Assembly (NCBI RefSeq): GCF_023053635.1
Contig: NC_086175.1
Location: forward strand, 121,222,740-121,286,739
DNA length: 64,000 bases
Reading direction: 5' to 3'
From: Elgaria multicarinata webbii
Taxonomy: Eukaryota; Chordata; Lepidosauria; Squamata; Anguidae
Shown here in pieces: positions 1 through 50,362 of the stretch (the stretch's first letter is position 1; the number at the start of each line of letters is the position of its first letter). A program made the position numbers and the translations under genes. The notes beneath the pieces are model-generated. The model ran no database searches, had not been told where the DNA came from, and saw nothing but the letters and a program-made list of their open reading frames with translations.

Positions 1-49
1 GTTCCTGGGCAAATGAATGGCCCTTCCCAGCTATAACAACCCAATTGTT

Positions 50-675
50 ATAGTTCTGTACAGTTCTGGTCACCACACCTAAAAAAGGATATTATAGAGC
101 AGGAAAAAGTGCAGAAAAGGGCAACTAAAATGATTAAGGGGCTGGAGCATCTCCCCTACAAGGGAAGGTTACTTTTTTAGCTTGAAAAAAAGGAGGCTAA
201 GGGGAGACATGATAGAGGTGTCCAAAATTAGGCATGGTATGGAGAATGTGGATAGGGAGACATTTTTCTCCCTCTCTCAAAATACCAGAACCCGGGGTCA
301 TCCCATGAAGCTGATTGGTGGAAGATTCAGGACAAATAAAAGGAAGTACTTCTTCACACAGCGCATAGTTAAATTATGGAACTCACTACCACAAGATGTA
401 GTGATGGCCACCAATCTGGATGGCTTTAAAAGGGGATTGGATAAATTCCTGGAGGCAAAGGCTATCAATGGCTACTAGCCCTGATGGTTGTGTGCTATCT
501 CCGGTATTTGAGGCAGTAAGCCTGTGTGCACCAGTTGCTGGGGAACATGGGTGGGAGGGTGCTGTTGCACCATGTCGTGCTTGTTCATCCCTGGCCGATG
601 GCTGGTTGGCTACTGTGTGAACAGAGTGCTGGACTAGGTCTGATCCAGCATGGCACTTCTAATGTTTTTATGTTA
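50..675 (+). repeat. CR1-like LINE 3' end with reverse-transcriptase C-terminal fragment
   Basis: The stretch 182-475 encodes the classic C-terminal tail of CR1/jockey-type LINE ORF2: [15 protein letters not shown], then [20 protein letters not shown] and [11 protein letters not shown]. It is followed by the family's 3' UTR (GGACTAGGTCTGATCCAGCA). 5'-truncated. Related copies: 27754-28745, 41346-41598 and, in a different subfamily, 62610-63150. Confidence 0.8.
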
Positions 676-679
676 GATT

Positions 680-1500
680 TTTTATTAAAATGCTATAGAA
701 GTCTTTGTGGTATTGTTGACTAACTTCCACCCTTCTGGTGTGTCCTTCCTAGCTAGAACTGTGTTGTTGTTTTAAATGCCCAACCCTGTCTGACACACAC
801 AATGCAAAGCCCCTATCCTGTCTTTTTAACAGTGACAAGACAATAACACCTCGAATATACCACACCACAAGCCAATGAACAGCTACCTGGTTTCTCTTTT
901 CTGCCCTGCTCTTTCTTTTCTTCCTCCTTCCCTCTCTGCTTCTCGGTGTTTCTCTTCCCCACTTCTCCCTTTTCCATAAGAATCAAATTGTAACCAGCAA
1001 AGCGCATCAAGTGAATACGCAAAAGTGCAAAAATTGGGAGGGATGGGGTGGGTAGACTGGAGGAGAAGTAGGAAAAATGTAGCTAAAGTTGTTTCTTAAA
1101 AATAAAAAAACCCAACTCCCTGAAAGAACAGAAACAAACTTTTAATAACGACAAAGGACAGGCAGAAATACGACAGGCAGGAAGGTGCAGTGTGTGGGGG
1201 GGGGGATGGGAAAGCTTCACCTGTTGAACTTCCGCTGCTTGCTGTGTAAGGGCACAGCAGCCCTGCAAGGGGAAGGGAGGACAACACACACGCACACAGC
1301 AGCGGCAACCTTGTTCTATGTCAGCCATCCCGGACCTGGCGCCCTCCAGATGTGGTGGACCAGGCTAAAAGTTATAGGGAGGGCGCTCAAAAAAAGTAAT
1401 GTGGGGGGGGGGTACACAGAACATTTGGCTTGCAGGGCCTTTTAAAAAACAAAATTGTGAACTTTTTTTTCCCCAACCATTTGTTTGCAAAAAAAAAAAA
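680..1500. other. Upstream DNA, no gene seen
   Basis: No conserved exon or recognisable element. It contains a G run near 1199, a G run near 1405 and an A run at 1491-1507. Open frames here are short and unlike proteins. Confidence 0.5.
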
Positions 1501-1504
1501 AAAA

Positions 1505-1888
1505 AAATTGGGGCGGGGCAGAGAAAATGTAGGCTGATGGGCCGGTGCTGGACTACAACTCCCAGCGTGGCTGGCTGGGGATGATGGGCCTTGTAGTCCT
1601 GCTCCGTTGTGGATCCTGCTCCGGGATCCGCCATGGGCGAGACATGGAAGCAGCGGCCTCCCCCCCCCCCACCTCAGAAGGGGTGGAGGGACTCCCGAGC
1701 ATCGCGCCTCCCCGCCTTGCGCACTGCACTGTGGGCGAAAGATGGCAGCTTCCTGTCCCCCTCTCGGCTCCCCACGCCCGTGACAGCCTGAGCCTGGCTC
1801 CGGCTCCTTCCCCGCGGACGCTGGTCTTGTGGGGCCCGGGCTCCCCCCCTCCACCCGCGTCCCTCCGCGTCTGGGGATCCGTCCAAGC
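1505..1888 (+). promoter_or_regulatory. MTMR2: MTMR2 core promoter and 5' leader, GC-rich
   Basis: TATA-less, CpG-containing DNA just upstream of the MTMR2 start. Readable candidate sites: a GC box GGGGCGGGGC (1510-1519), a ZNF143-like ACTACAACTCCCAGCGTGG (1552-1570) with a partial inverted copy at about 1586-1599, an NRF1-like TGCGCACTGC (1718-1727), a YY1-like AAGATGGCAGC (1739-1749) and an adjoining ETS-type TTCC. This combination is typical of housekeeping promoters. The transcription start cannot be read from sequence; 1700-1760 is the likely zone by site spacing (inference). Confidence 0.6.
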
Positions 1889-41959
<40,071 letters not shown>

Positions 41960-42231
41960 CGCGGCGCAGACTCTTCCAACAGCCTCCCTCCGGGACCACG
42001 TCGCCAGGCTGCCTTTCTAGAAAAAGAGGCTTCAAAGGGATCGCTCTGAACTTTAGGCAGCAGGGATCCTGGGGCCTTAGACATTCTATTTATTATGCTC
42101 CATCCCTCCAGGGGGTATGTTATTAGGGTTGTAACACTACAGGAAGCAAACACTTTTCCCCCCCTTAAAGGCCTCTTATATATAATTAATTGTCTCGCTG
42201 GCTAATTGGAAGAAAACTAGCTGCATCGGCC

Positions 42232-42408
42232 AGTGGAGGCTGGTGGCTCCGATGTCCGTGGGTCGGCGGAATCCGCTCCTGGTTTTAGTCAGAACTCTAA
42301 AGGAGCTATCCAAGGTTCTGCACCTTAGATAGCTCATTTAGAGTTCTGACTAAAACCCGGAGCGGATTCACCGACCCACGGACATCGGAGCCTTCAGCCT
42401 CCTAAGTA
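42232..42408. repeat. Fold-back element with about 75-bp arms
   Basis: GGCTCCGATGTCCGTGGGTC and GACCCACGGACATCGGAGCC are exact complements, as are TTTTAGTCAGAACTCTAAA and its partner; the loop is about 25 bases. It lies 270 bases after the MTMR2 stop, so it is probably transcribed in the 3' UTR or just beyond. Confidence 0.8.
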
Positions 42409-42448
42409 AAAACAAGGACACTTGTTCATCCAGGCCAAAGTGTCTTGC

Positions 42449-42905
42449 TGGCCTTCCCCAACCTGGTGCCCTCCAGATGTGTTGGAACAAACAAGAAATG
42501 GATCCCGTAAGAAAACACTAGGTCTATACTGTCCAATCTGTGCTAACAAGACTGTATAGGATATGGGCTGGTATGAAATATGCTAGACAATATGGGGAAT
42601 TTGAGGTGAAATTTATGTTACTATAATCCACACTAATTTATTAAAGGACTATTTTCCTTTTGATCTGCCCCATATTGTCTAGCATATTTCACACCAGCCC
42701 ATATCCGATACAGTCTTGTTAGCACAGATTGGATAGTATAGACCTAGTGTTTTCTTACAGGATCCATTTCTTGTTTGTTCCTTTTTTGTAGTATACTCCA
42801 GATGTGTTGGGCTGCCATTCCAACACACCTGGCAGACAACCTGGCTGGGCATTATGTTAGTTGCTGTCCCACACATCCGGAAGGGCCTTGGTAGGGGAAG
42901 GCTGC
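42449..42905. repeat. Fold-back MITE, ACTACAACTCCCAG family, split by another element
   Basis: GGCCTTCCCCAACCTGGTGC to 42485, resuming after the inserted palindrome at 42796 and ending GGAAGGGCCTTGGTAGGGGA. The insertion duplicated 15 bases of it. Confidence 0.65.
42486..42795. mobile_element. Long palindromic element with 15-bp target duplication
   Basis: Flanked by identical CTCCAGATGTGTTGG (42471-42485 and 42796-42810). Arms of about 113 bases (42486-42598 and 42668-42781) are inverted copies with only about five differences (e.g. AAGAAATGGATCCCGTAAGA), around a 70-base unique centre. The right arm has an extra outer stretch of 14 bases (CTTTTTTGTAGTAT type). The long duplication is unlike the usual cut-and-paste families. 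No coding capacity. Confidence 0.75.
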
Positions 42906-43129
42906 ATGAAGCCGTCGGTTTGGCTTTGAACTGGGGACTGTGCAGGTGCCAAACCGAGTGGCCCCGAGGGCCCTGTCAGCGGGAACGGGGACTCCCGATG
43001 CACCTGGTGGGGCTTGCAGAGTTCGCCATCCCACCTTCGCCGTGCTACAAGCTGCTCCCGAACGCTCAGAGGAATTCAGAAGCGGACTGCAAGACAGCAG
43101 CAAGAACTCTGTCCTAGAAAAAATGAGAA

Positions 43130-43850
43130 AGGCAGCTCCAGTGTGTGTGGGCACGCCTGAGAACTCGCGTGATTCAAATTGTTGTCAAGAAAGGGCTTAT
43201 TTTGGGGCCTCCTGTAGTGGGAGGGAAACCGCTTCAGAAGAGATAAAAGCTAGAATCCCAAATCTTGTCACGTTAAGTGCTTAACGCAGGCGTGGGGCAG
43301 CCTTGAAAGAGCTGCAGTTCATTGGTTCCCCCAGCAAAGATGGCCGCCATCAGTATGTCGTATGTTTGCCATCTTTTGTATAGAACTGAAGCAAACACGA
43401 TACAAGTGCTCATAGGAGGGCCTCTGATGTTCCGCGCACGTTGCCGCCATTTTGGGTTGAGGGTTTTTTCCAGCTGCGATTAACATCCTGATTTGAGAGG
43501 CAACATCAGGGGGGGGGGCGGGGGGCGTGTTGCTTGCTGAAAATTAAATTCTTTCTAGACTTGGGACAACAGACGATGGCTCAGTAGGAAAGTTGAATTC
43601 CTGTTTTTCAGATATTTTTTAAAAAAGAAGGGAGAGTTGTTGCAAAGTTTTGGAGTTTTATATTGATGAAAGTCCAGGTACTATTTGCAAGCGAGTTGCT
43701 ATAAAATATAGTTAACCTTCTTCCAGTGCTAAAGCAATGCCTTATTTAACAGAAGCAGACATGTCTTATTAATTGAAAGGATATGGAAACTGGCTTCCCA
43801 GGTGATGTCCACTTCTCCTTTTCTTTTTTAGATGAGACGTTCTCCAAGCC
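43130..43850. other. Intergenic stretch, no gene or repeat named
   Basis: Contains a YY1-like AAGATGGCCGCCAT near 43335, a G run near 43510 and a T/A run near 43615. No exon-like conservation. Confidence 0.35.
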
Positions 43851-43972
43851 AGGTTTCTCCACTGTGGCGCCCTTTGGAACTACACCACCCATCCTCCATG
43901 ACCACTAGTGGAGGCTGATGGGAGTTGAAGTCCAAACCAATAGCCGCAACCATCAGTCACTATGTCAGTAAT

Positions 43973-44260
43973 GTTAGGACAAGTTGCCCTGGTTTGCATG
44001 TAACGACAACCTAGAGTGTGGCTTGTCGTGGAATTGTGGGTTGTTGTTACATGCGAACACTGCACTATGGTTTAACTATGGGTTGTTAAGCACAAAGAAC
44101 CCGAGAACCTGTGGTTGGTTATTAGGTTGTGAACTCTGGGTTGTTTGTAGATAACATCCCATAGTTAAGCCATAGTGCAGAATTCACACGTAGCCACAAC
44201 CCATGATCCAATGACAACCCATACTCTGGGCTGTCGTTATGTGTGAACCGGTCACTACGA
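43973..44260. repeat. Imperfect fold-back element, CATGTAACGACAACC type
   Basis: TTTGCATGTAACGACAACCT on the left and GGGCTGTCGTTATGTGTGAA on the right, with many GGGTTGT/ACAACCC motifs in between. Confidence 0.6.
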
Positions 44261-44754
44261 GGCATCAGCAATAGGAGCCTTATTCCCCAGCCCCCAGGAG
44301 ACTTTTCTTTCCATTGTTTTGGCAAAGAACAACAGCTATGAAGGTTGCCAACGAGGCAAATCCTGTCCTTCCTGTCCTTTGTGCCATTGAAAAGGGGGAA
44401 ATTTGGGGGAAAGGATGCACTTTTCCCTCCCTTGCTATGGTAATAATAGCATTCAATACGTTAACTTTTCTGCATTGAGTTGGTCGGGTCATTATAAAAA
44501 TTGCATTGTGAAGTGAGAGCTGTGAGTGATGTAATTCTGTTTTCTGATCACCAGATATCCATTGTTTGGCTCTCTAGCAGCGATGCCCATCCTGGTGCCG
44601 CCAGATGTGTCAGACTACAACCCACTTCATCCCCAGGCACCAATGGCACATCTGGGCAGCAGGTTGGGGAAAGCTGATACGTAGCGTTGCTGCAGTGATT
44701 GAAGAGTGTTGTGTCCGTGTTGTGGGCAGGTGCCTCCCCTGTTGTCATCCTGTA

Positions 44755-44885
44755 GACAAGCCTTCCAGATGTTTAGGGGATGCAACTCCCATCATTCCCA
44801 GCCAGCATGGCCATGCTGGCTGGGGATGATGGTTGTTGCAGTCCCTAAACCTCCAGAGGGCATCAGGTTGAGGAAGGATGCTTGT
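44755..44885. repeat. Fold-back MITE, ACTACAACTCCCAG family
   Basis: ATGCAACTCCCATCATTCCC and GGGGATGATGGTTGTTGCAG face each other, with CCAGCATGGCCATGCTGG at the centre. Confidence 0.65.
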
Positions 44886-45012
44886 AGATCCCAGCCGTTC
44901 AGTCAAGTGGGCATGCGCACAACTCATGGGGCTTCAGGATGCCAAATGTACACATCATAAAGTTCCACCTTCTGTACCCAAAATAGCCTCAAATTGCTAG
45001 CGTTGTTTCTGC

Positions 45013-45142
45013 GGGCCTGTTCAGACGACACGCTAAGCCATGGTTAGGCCGCCAACCCTTTTGCAGCAAACGGTTAGTAAGCATGTCTAAACTGTGGTTA
45101 TGTAGCCACCATGGTTAGGAAAGGTTCACACGACGTGCTAAG
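45013..45142. repeat. Fold-back MITE, truncated copy of a tandem pair
   Basis: CGGGCCTGTTCAGACGACAC to ACGTGCTAAGCCCTAATG; lacks its right end and is followed directly by a second, complete copy. Confidence 0.65.
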
Positions 45143-45149
45143 CCCTAAT

Positions 45150-45379
45150 GAGCCTTTTCAGATGACACGCTAAGCATTTTGAGCTTAACATGGCTTAGCT
45201 TACCATGTGAACCATTCCTAACCATGGTGGCTACATAACCATGGTTTAAATACACTCACTAACCATTTGCTGCAAAAGGGTTAGCGGCCCTAACCGCAGC
45301 TTAGCATACTGTTTGTTGAGGCCTAGTGTTTCGCTCAAAATGTTTAACCACTGTGGCTTAGCGTGTCGTCTGAACAGAG
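45150..45379. repeat. Fold-back MITE, second copy of the pair
   Basis: GAGCCTTTTCAGATGACACG to GTGTCGTCTGAACAGAGT, in inverted internal order relative to 45013-45142. Confidence 0.65.
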
Positions 45380-45579
45380 TATGTGAGAGAAAGAGGGAAT
45401 GTCATGCCAAAATTTCTGCTTGCTGAACAGCATTGAACAGACGTTTTGGTTCAGTAGGGTAAAGCAGAGGCCGACCACCTGTAATCTGCCTAACGTTTTT
45501 GAACTGAAACCCCCTCTCCTTGAGCAATGGCAATGTTGTCTGGGGCTGATGGGAGTTGAAGTCTAAAACAAATATAAAA

Positions 45580-45720
45580 CTGGGCAAACAACATCCCGGT
45601 GCTAAAAAAATAAATTTATTCCAGGCTCAACACAATTTGGAATAAAAACCCTTCCTCAGGGACACATTGCCAGCAGCAATACTGACATACAAGGATACTT
45701 GCCCTCCCTTTTTTTTATCT
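45580..45720 (-). mobile_element. Remnant of the ribozyme-like fold-back element family
   Basis: On the - strand: CCCTGAGGAAGGG, then TTATTCCAAATTG, GTTGAGCC, GGAATAAATTTATT and AGCACCGGGATG. The order and wording parallel the right end of 10585-11031 (CTCCTGAAGAAGGA, TTATCCAAAATG, GAGC, AATAAATTTTC, GAGCACCGG). No arms or duplications seen. Confidence 0.45.
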
Positions 45721-46497
45721 CTCCAACACCATCTGGAACCCCAGCAGTATTCTCTGATCCTGGGAGTTATAGGACAGATTTATCACAGTAGCCCAACACA
45801 ACTGTGGAAGGCACCAGGGAGATAGCTAATCTAGAGGAACCCAGGTTGGAGACGGCTGTTCAGCGTCCTTAACCATCAGTACGCTCCACTTTCCTGTGCG
45901 TTTTCCCTTCTGCTCCACATCCTTCTAAACCTTTTGCATGCAGAACTGGCCGGCGATCTCTCCAAAAGTCTTAGCATCTCACTTGAGGCAGAGGTCCTGG
46001 TAGACAAGTATGGGACCACTCTGACTTTATTAAGCGTAATGGCATTGCATTCCTGTTGTTGTTAGCCACAACGTCTGTATTACTCAGAAGCAAAGCGCAC
46101 AATTATTTCTTTGTGAAGTTGCAGTAATGATGTAAAGTTGTGACTGTTTGGGGCAAGGTAGGTGTGCGCAGCAGAATTAGACTTAAGAGGGGACTGTTCT
46201 ATTTCTGACTGCAGGTGTATGTGGGGGGGATAACTTTTAATGTTCCCCCCTATAAAAACCTCCATGCAAGTAAACAATAAAGCACCTACCACCCCATGAA
46301 GAAAAAGCCCAGCCCCTGGATTGCTAATATGCTAGCTGTGGGGTTGTTTTTCATCTAAATGGGGGCATTTTTTTTTTTAAAAAAAATAGGATTTCTCCCA
46401 CTGCAGTCTGAAGTTGTGCAATCAATTCTGCTGCTCTGGTTCATGTAGACAAAAACATCCTCTGCAGACTACTTGACTGTTTGAGCTTACTGTAGAA

Positions 46498-46622
46498 CAG
46501 CCATCCCTAGGCTGGTGATCTCCAGATGTTGGACTACAATTCCCATCAGCTCCATGCTGGCCAGGGGTGATGGGAGCTACATACCCAACACAACTGGAGT
46601 ACACTAGGTTGAGGAAGGGTGC
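46498..46622. repeat. Fold-back MITE, ACTACAACTCCCAG family
   Basis: GTTGGACTACAATTCCCATC and its diverged partner GATGGGAGCTACATACCCAA. Confidence 0.6.
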
Positions 46623-46629
46623 AATAGAG

Positions 46630-47390
46630 GGCAGATTTTCTGTACATTACTGTTTTTTTTAACATGATTGATCGTGTATTGTCTCAAGAGATGTTATAAA
46701 CCAAATATCCAAAATTATCTCTGCCACTTTTGTGCTTTGTGGCCGCTTGGCCAGTTTATGGGGCGCGAGGTAAGTTTGAACACAGAACATGTTTACATGG
46801 GCCAATTCGCCAAAGAAAATAACCCATAACTGAATATGTAAGGCTCTGACATCTAGAGAACAGGTAGATTCAGTCAAGCATTTTTAGTTTTAAAATCTTT
46901 AGTAAAGTTATGTCCCAATCTTACATGGGGATGCCAGGGCTTTCCCACTCAAGAGATTGTCCACAGATTTCAGGTGTACCCAAACCAGTCACTGGTCCCC
47001 CGTAAGACATCCAGCCATTTGACACAGATACTATGATGCTGCTATGTTATGGCTGTGCAGGAAAGTGATTGCTTGTTTTTGACACACACAAGTGGGTCAA
47101 GGTGGGAACTTTTCACATCTCTGTTGTTGGAGAAACTAAGGTTAAGAGGGCAGGGACTTACACAAGCCACACAGTCAATCCATAGTCAAACTGGGACCTA
47201 GTTCCGGTATATGCTCTCTCTTAACTCAGCATATTTGCTTAATGAGTTATAGAATTGGTCATCCTTAATCATCAGTGATTGTTTACACCAAAGATCTTGA
47301 ACCTCTTTCAGGACAAGGACTGAATTCAATTTCAGAGAAGCCATCTGGGCCCACAATGCCACTGGTGGGCAGGGAAAAAAGTATCAACAT
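46630..47390. other. Intergenic stretch, nothing recognised
   Basis: No gene and no repeat family I can match. Confidence 0.35.
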
Positions 47391-47392
47391 AT

Positions 47393-47545
47393 AGAATCCT
47401 AGGTCATCGAGTCCAACCCCCTGCTCAATGCAAGAATCCACCTTAAATCATCCCTGACAGATGGCTGTCCAGCTGCCTCTTGAAGGCCTCTAGGGTGAGA
47501 GAGCCCATGGTCTCCCTAGGTCATTGGTTCCACGTTAAAGCTCCT
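47393..47545 (-). repeat. CR1-like LINE 3' end, short
   Basis: GTCATCGAGTCCAACCCCCT and CAGCTGCCTCTTGAAGGCCT, as in 4762-5058. Confidence 0.75.
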
Positions 47546-48948
47546 ACTGCCAGTGATTAAATCCTAGGAGAGGTATCAGTATTTTAGAACCGGGGGGGGG
47601 GGGGGGATATGCAGAAGCCAAGAAACTACCAAATGATCAACAGTTGGGGGGGGGGAGAAGGAGTGGGGCCAGCAGAAGTGGCCATCTGGGCAACACCACA
47701 AAGCCAGATTGAGGGAAAAGGTGGCCCAAATTGAACCCTGGCCCTGAGACACAACAGCCCTGGTTTACACAAGGAGGGAATGCCATCATGTGCAACTCTG
47801 GTTATTTTGAATTCAGAATGTTCCCATCTACACAAAGCTGCAAAGATTTGGGAGGCAGGATGAGTTGTGGGGGAAAGATTGGCAATTTACAAATATTTAG
47901 AAGGACAGCAGAGAGCAATTGCCAAAACCGTTTATCCTACATCGCATAAAACAGCTTATCTGCATCAGCAAACAGTGATGGAAGAACGGATCCCTGTGCA
48001 GAGTTGTAGGGCTTCAAAGAAGGTTATTATCTGTGGGTGGCGTTGGGATGTGTAGCCACCACTCTGCCACTGACAACCATCCAGCAAGTGGTGAAGCTGG
48101 AACTAACCACAGCATAGGGCATCATACCATTTGCACATTGCCTAGGTAACACATCTGTTAAAGGTGGCCCTTAACAGCTGTAATCTCCAGGCATTTTGGA
48201 GCTTAAGTGCACACGGAAAGCCCTTAACTTAACAAATATATTAAACCCAAAGTTTTTTCATCTGTCCATTCAACATCAGTGATGCAACCTTCAACAATAC
48301 TGTTTTCTTCCCATGGTTTGGCGGAAGGCATCCTAAGTGTTCTTTCTGGTCCTGTTCTCATGCCTCTAATGTGTGCGTTGCTCCTCTCCTACACACACAC
48401 TTTATCTTCAACAACAGGGAAAGCTACAGCAGCAAATTACAGCTTTTCAGGCTGGTATACCTGAGCACCTTTGTTGCAGTTTTGATTTTTTTTTGGACAA
48501 GGAGGCATTTATTTACTCATTTATGGGGATTATGAATAATCTGCCCCTTCCTTTTGCAACCCTGGGTATCGACTCAGAATGTCTATATTCAAAGTGAACA
48601 AAACAAGGCAGCTCTAACTCCTTCTACCTATTCTGTCCTGTCCCTTGTCCTCCTGCAGCCCACCTGGAGACCTGCCGCCAACACGGACACCTGAGCTGCA
48701 TGGCAAATAAGCCACAGTAGCCCGGGCGACCCCATTATCTGCTTCAGCAGGCCATGCCAAGGGGCTGAGCCGGCTTGTTCAGCTTGCAAGGCGACAGCTG
48801 CCATGCCAGTAGTACCTTACGTCAATCCTTGATGCAATCTGCTCTTCAACATGTGTTAAAACAGATGTTACAGCAGAACTCAAACGGACGTTCAAGAGCA
48901 ATGTTATATTGGACGTTTCCACCTGATATGTTCAATTAGTAAGATGCC

Positions 48949-48954
48949 TTTATT
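48949..48954 (-). promoter_or_regulatory. CEP57: Candidate CEP57 poly(A) signal AATAAA
   Basis: On the - strand a canonical AATAAA in context CCAATAAAGGC lies about 1.2 kb after the CEP57 stop, a normal 3' UTR length. The intervening 48950-50143 contains no repeat I recognise, which fits a 3' UTR. A TTTATT at about 48508 is a later alternative. Confidence 0.45.
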
Positions 48955-48959
48955 GGATT

Positions 48960-50143
48960 CCAATCAAACCTCAAAAAGCACAGGCAATTCTGAGTCGTGT
49001 CTGTACATTCCAATCATTGGAAAGCCTTTCCATTATTAATGTAATAAATAATAATTGTGTGCGTGTTGTGAGGGGGGAGGGGTTTGCATGTAAAAATGTT
49101 GAGTACCATGGCCGCCAACCAGATCTCGTCCAGTGAAAAATAGTTTCAAGTTAAAAACAAGCTGCCTGTAGAAGACCAGCATGATCTGAAGTGTTATTTA
49201 AAAAACAAAACACGCACGTTGCTCTTCTGCAAAGAGAATACACAGAGCGATGGCTCTTTGGTCCAAATGGCTATTCGGTTCCATTCTAAAACCACATTAT
49301 TAAGATTTCACAGGGAAAACTTTAGAAGAAGCATCCTTAATGGTAAACGGAGGTGTGTTGTTGTTGTTTTAAAAAAAGGCCACATTATTTGATGGAATGT
49401 CAAAGAGACTGCTAATTTGCTTGCTGCTTTCCGAAACTTCCACGTTTCAAAATGGAAGGATCTTTCCGACAGCAGCTGAACTGGCAATATGCAGAGTCCT
49501 CCATACAAAAGTTTTTGTTTTGTTTGTTTTTAAAAAATGCAAAAAGCCGTCTCGGACAAACAACGCATTTTAAAAGAGTTGAAAGGAGGTACAAACTACC
49601 ATTGCTTGAGGGCGTGTCTTTTATGCCACTGGTGTCTTAGGCAAAAGACCGTGCAGGTTTGTGAAGCGGGTCAAAATCCTGCCAGAGACAAAGATGCTTC
49701 CCCCGTGCGCTGCCTTCACCTCTTTGCAAAAACAAAACTCACAACAACAACAAACCACTATTGCTTGTCGCCAGCCTTAGAACAGTGAGTCACCCCAGGT
49801 GAGCGAAACAATTCATCATTGCCTGAGGCAAAATTGCAGAATGGGGATTAGGTTTCAGAGCCAAACAGTCATTGACAGTCACCTAAAGGGATTGTTAATG
49901 CAGTCAAATAATAATAGGGTTGTCTTATTTCCACCCCTCCCTGTCTTATTTCCACCCCTCCCTGCTCCCCCCATCCATCAGGATTAGGACCATTATGTGA
50001 CCGGGCCTACAGGTAGTTTACAAAATGTCTCTTTAGAAAGTGCAGCTATGGACATAGTCTTTCGCTCGGCAGGCAAAACCAGCTGGGATAGAGCCGGAGC
50101 GAGAGAAAAAAGTGCAAGCAAAAAAACCACACAGCAAAACGCC
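48960..50143 (-). other. CEP57: Probable CEP57 3' UTR
   Basis: Repeat-poor DNA between the CEP57 stop and the AATAAA at 48949-48954. A 19-base direct repeat (TGTCTTATTTCCACCCCTCC at 49920 and 49941) is the only notable structure. Inference from position. Confidence 0.4.
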
Positions 50144-50362
50144 TCAGTAGTCCCAATGGACGTCATCTTTCTGAAGAGAGGTCTGTATGCTTTTCATTTC
50201 CCTCAGCAACTGCAGGCTCTTCTTGCCCCGCTCACCAAGTTTCCCCTTCAGGTTGGGGTTTTTCGCCTTTACGGCTGCGGGCGCCATTTTCCCTTCACCA
50301 CCTTTGCTCGACTCACGGGTACAACACTGCTTGGCCTTCTCTTCCTTCTTGTGTCTCTCCAG
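50144..50362 (-). CDS. CEP57: CEP57 last coding exon with stop
   Basis: 72 codons plus TGA, starting [20 protein letters not shown], with [18 protein letters not shown] near the end and the terminal WDY shared with mammals. The Lys-rich middle ([10 protein letters not shown]) is divergent and shorter than in human. Acceptor ccttctag. Confidence 0.95.
   Translation of the reverse strand: MERHKKEEKAKQCCTRESSKGGEGKMAPAAVKAKNPNLKGKLGERGKKSLQLLREMKSIQTSLQKDDVHWDY

Noticed and set aside
46276-46281. MTMR2 poly(A) signal AATAAA
   Set aside because: More than 4 kb after the stop and beyond several repeats; no supporting context, so not annotated as the true end.
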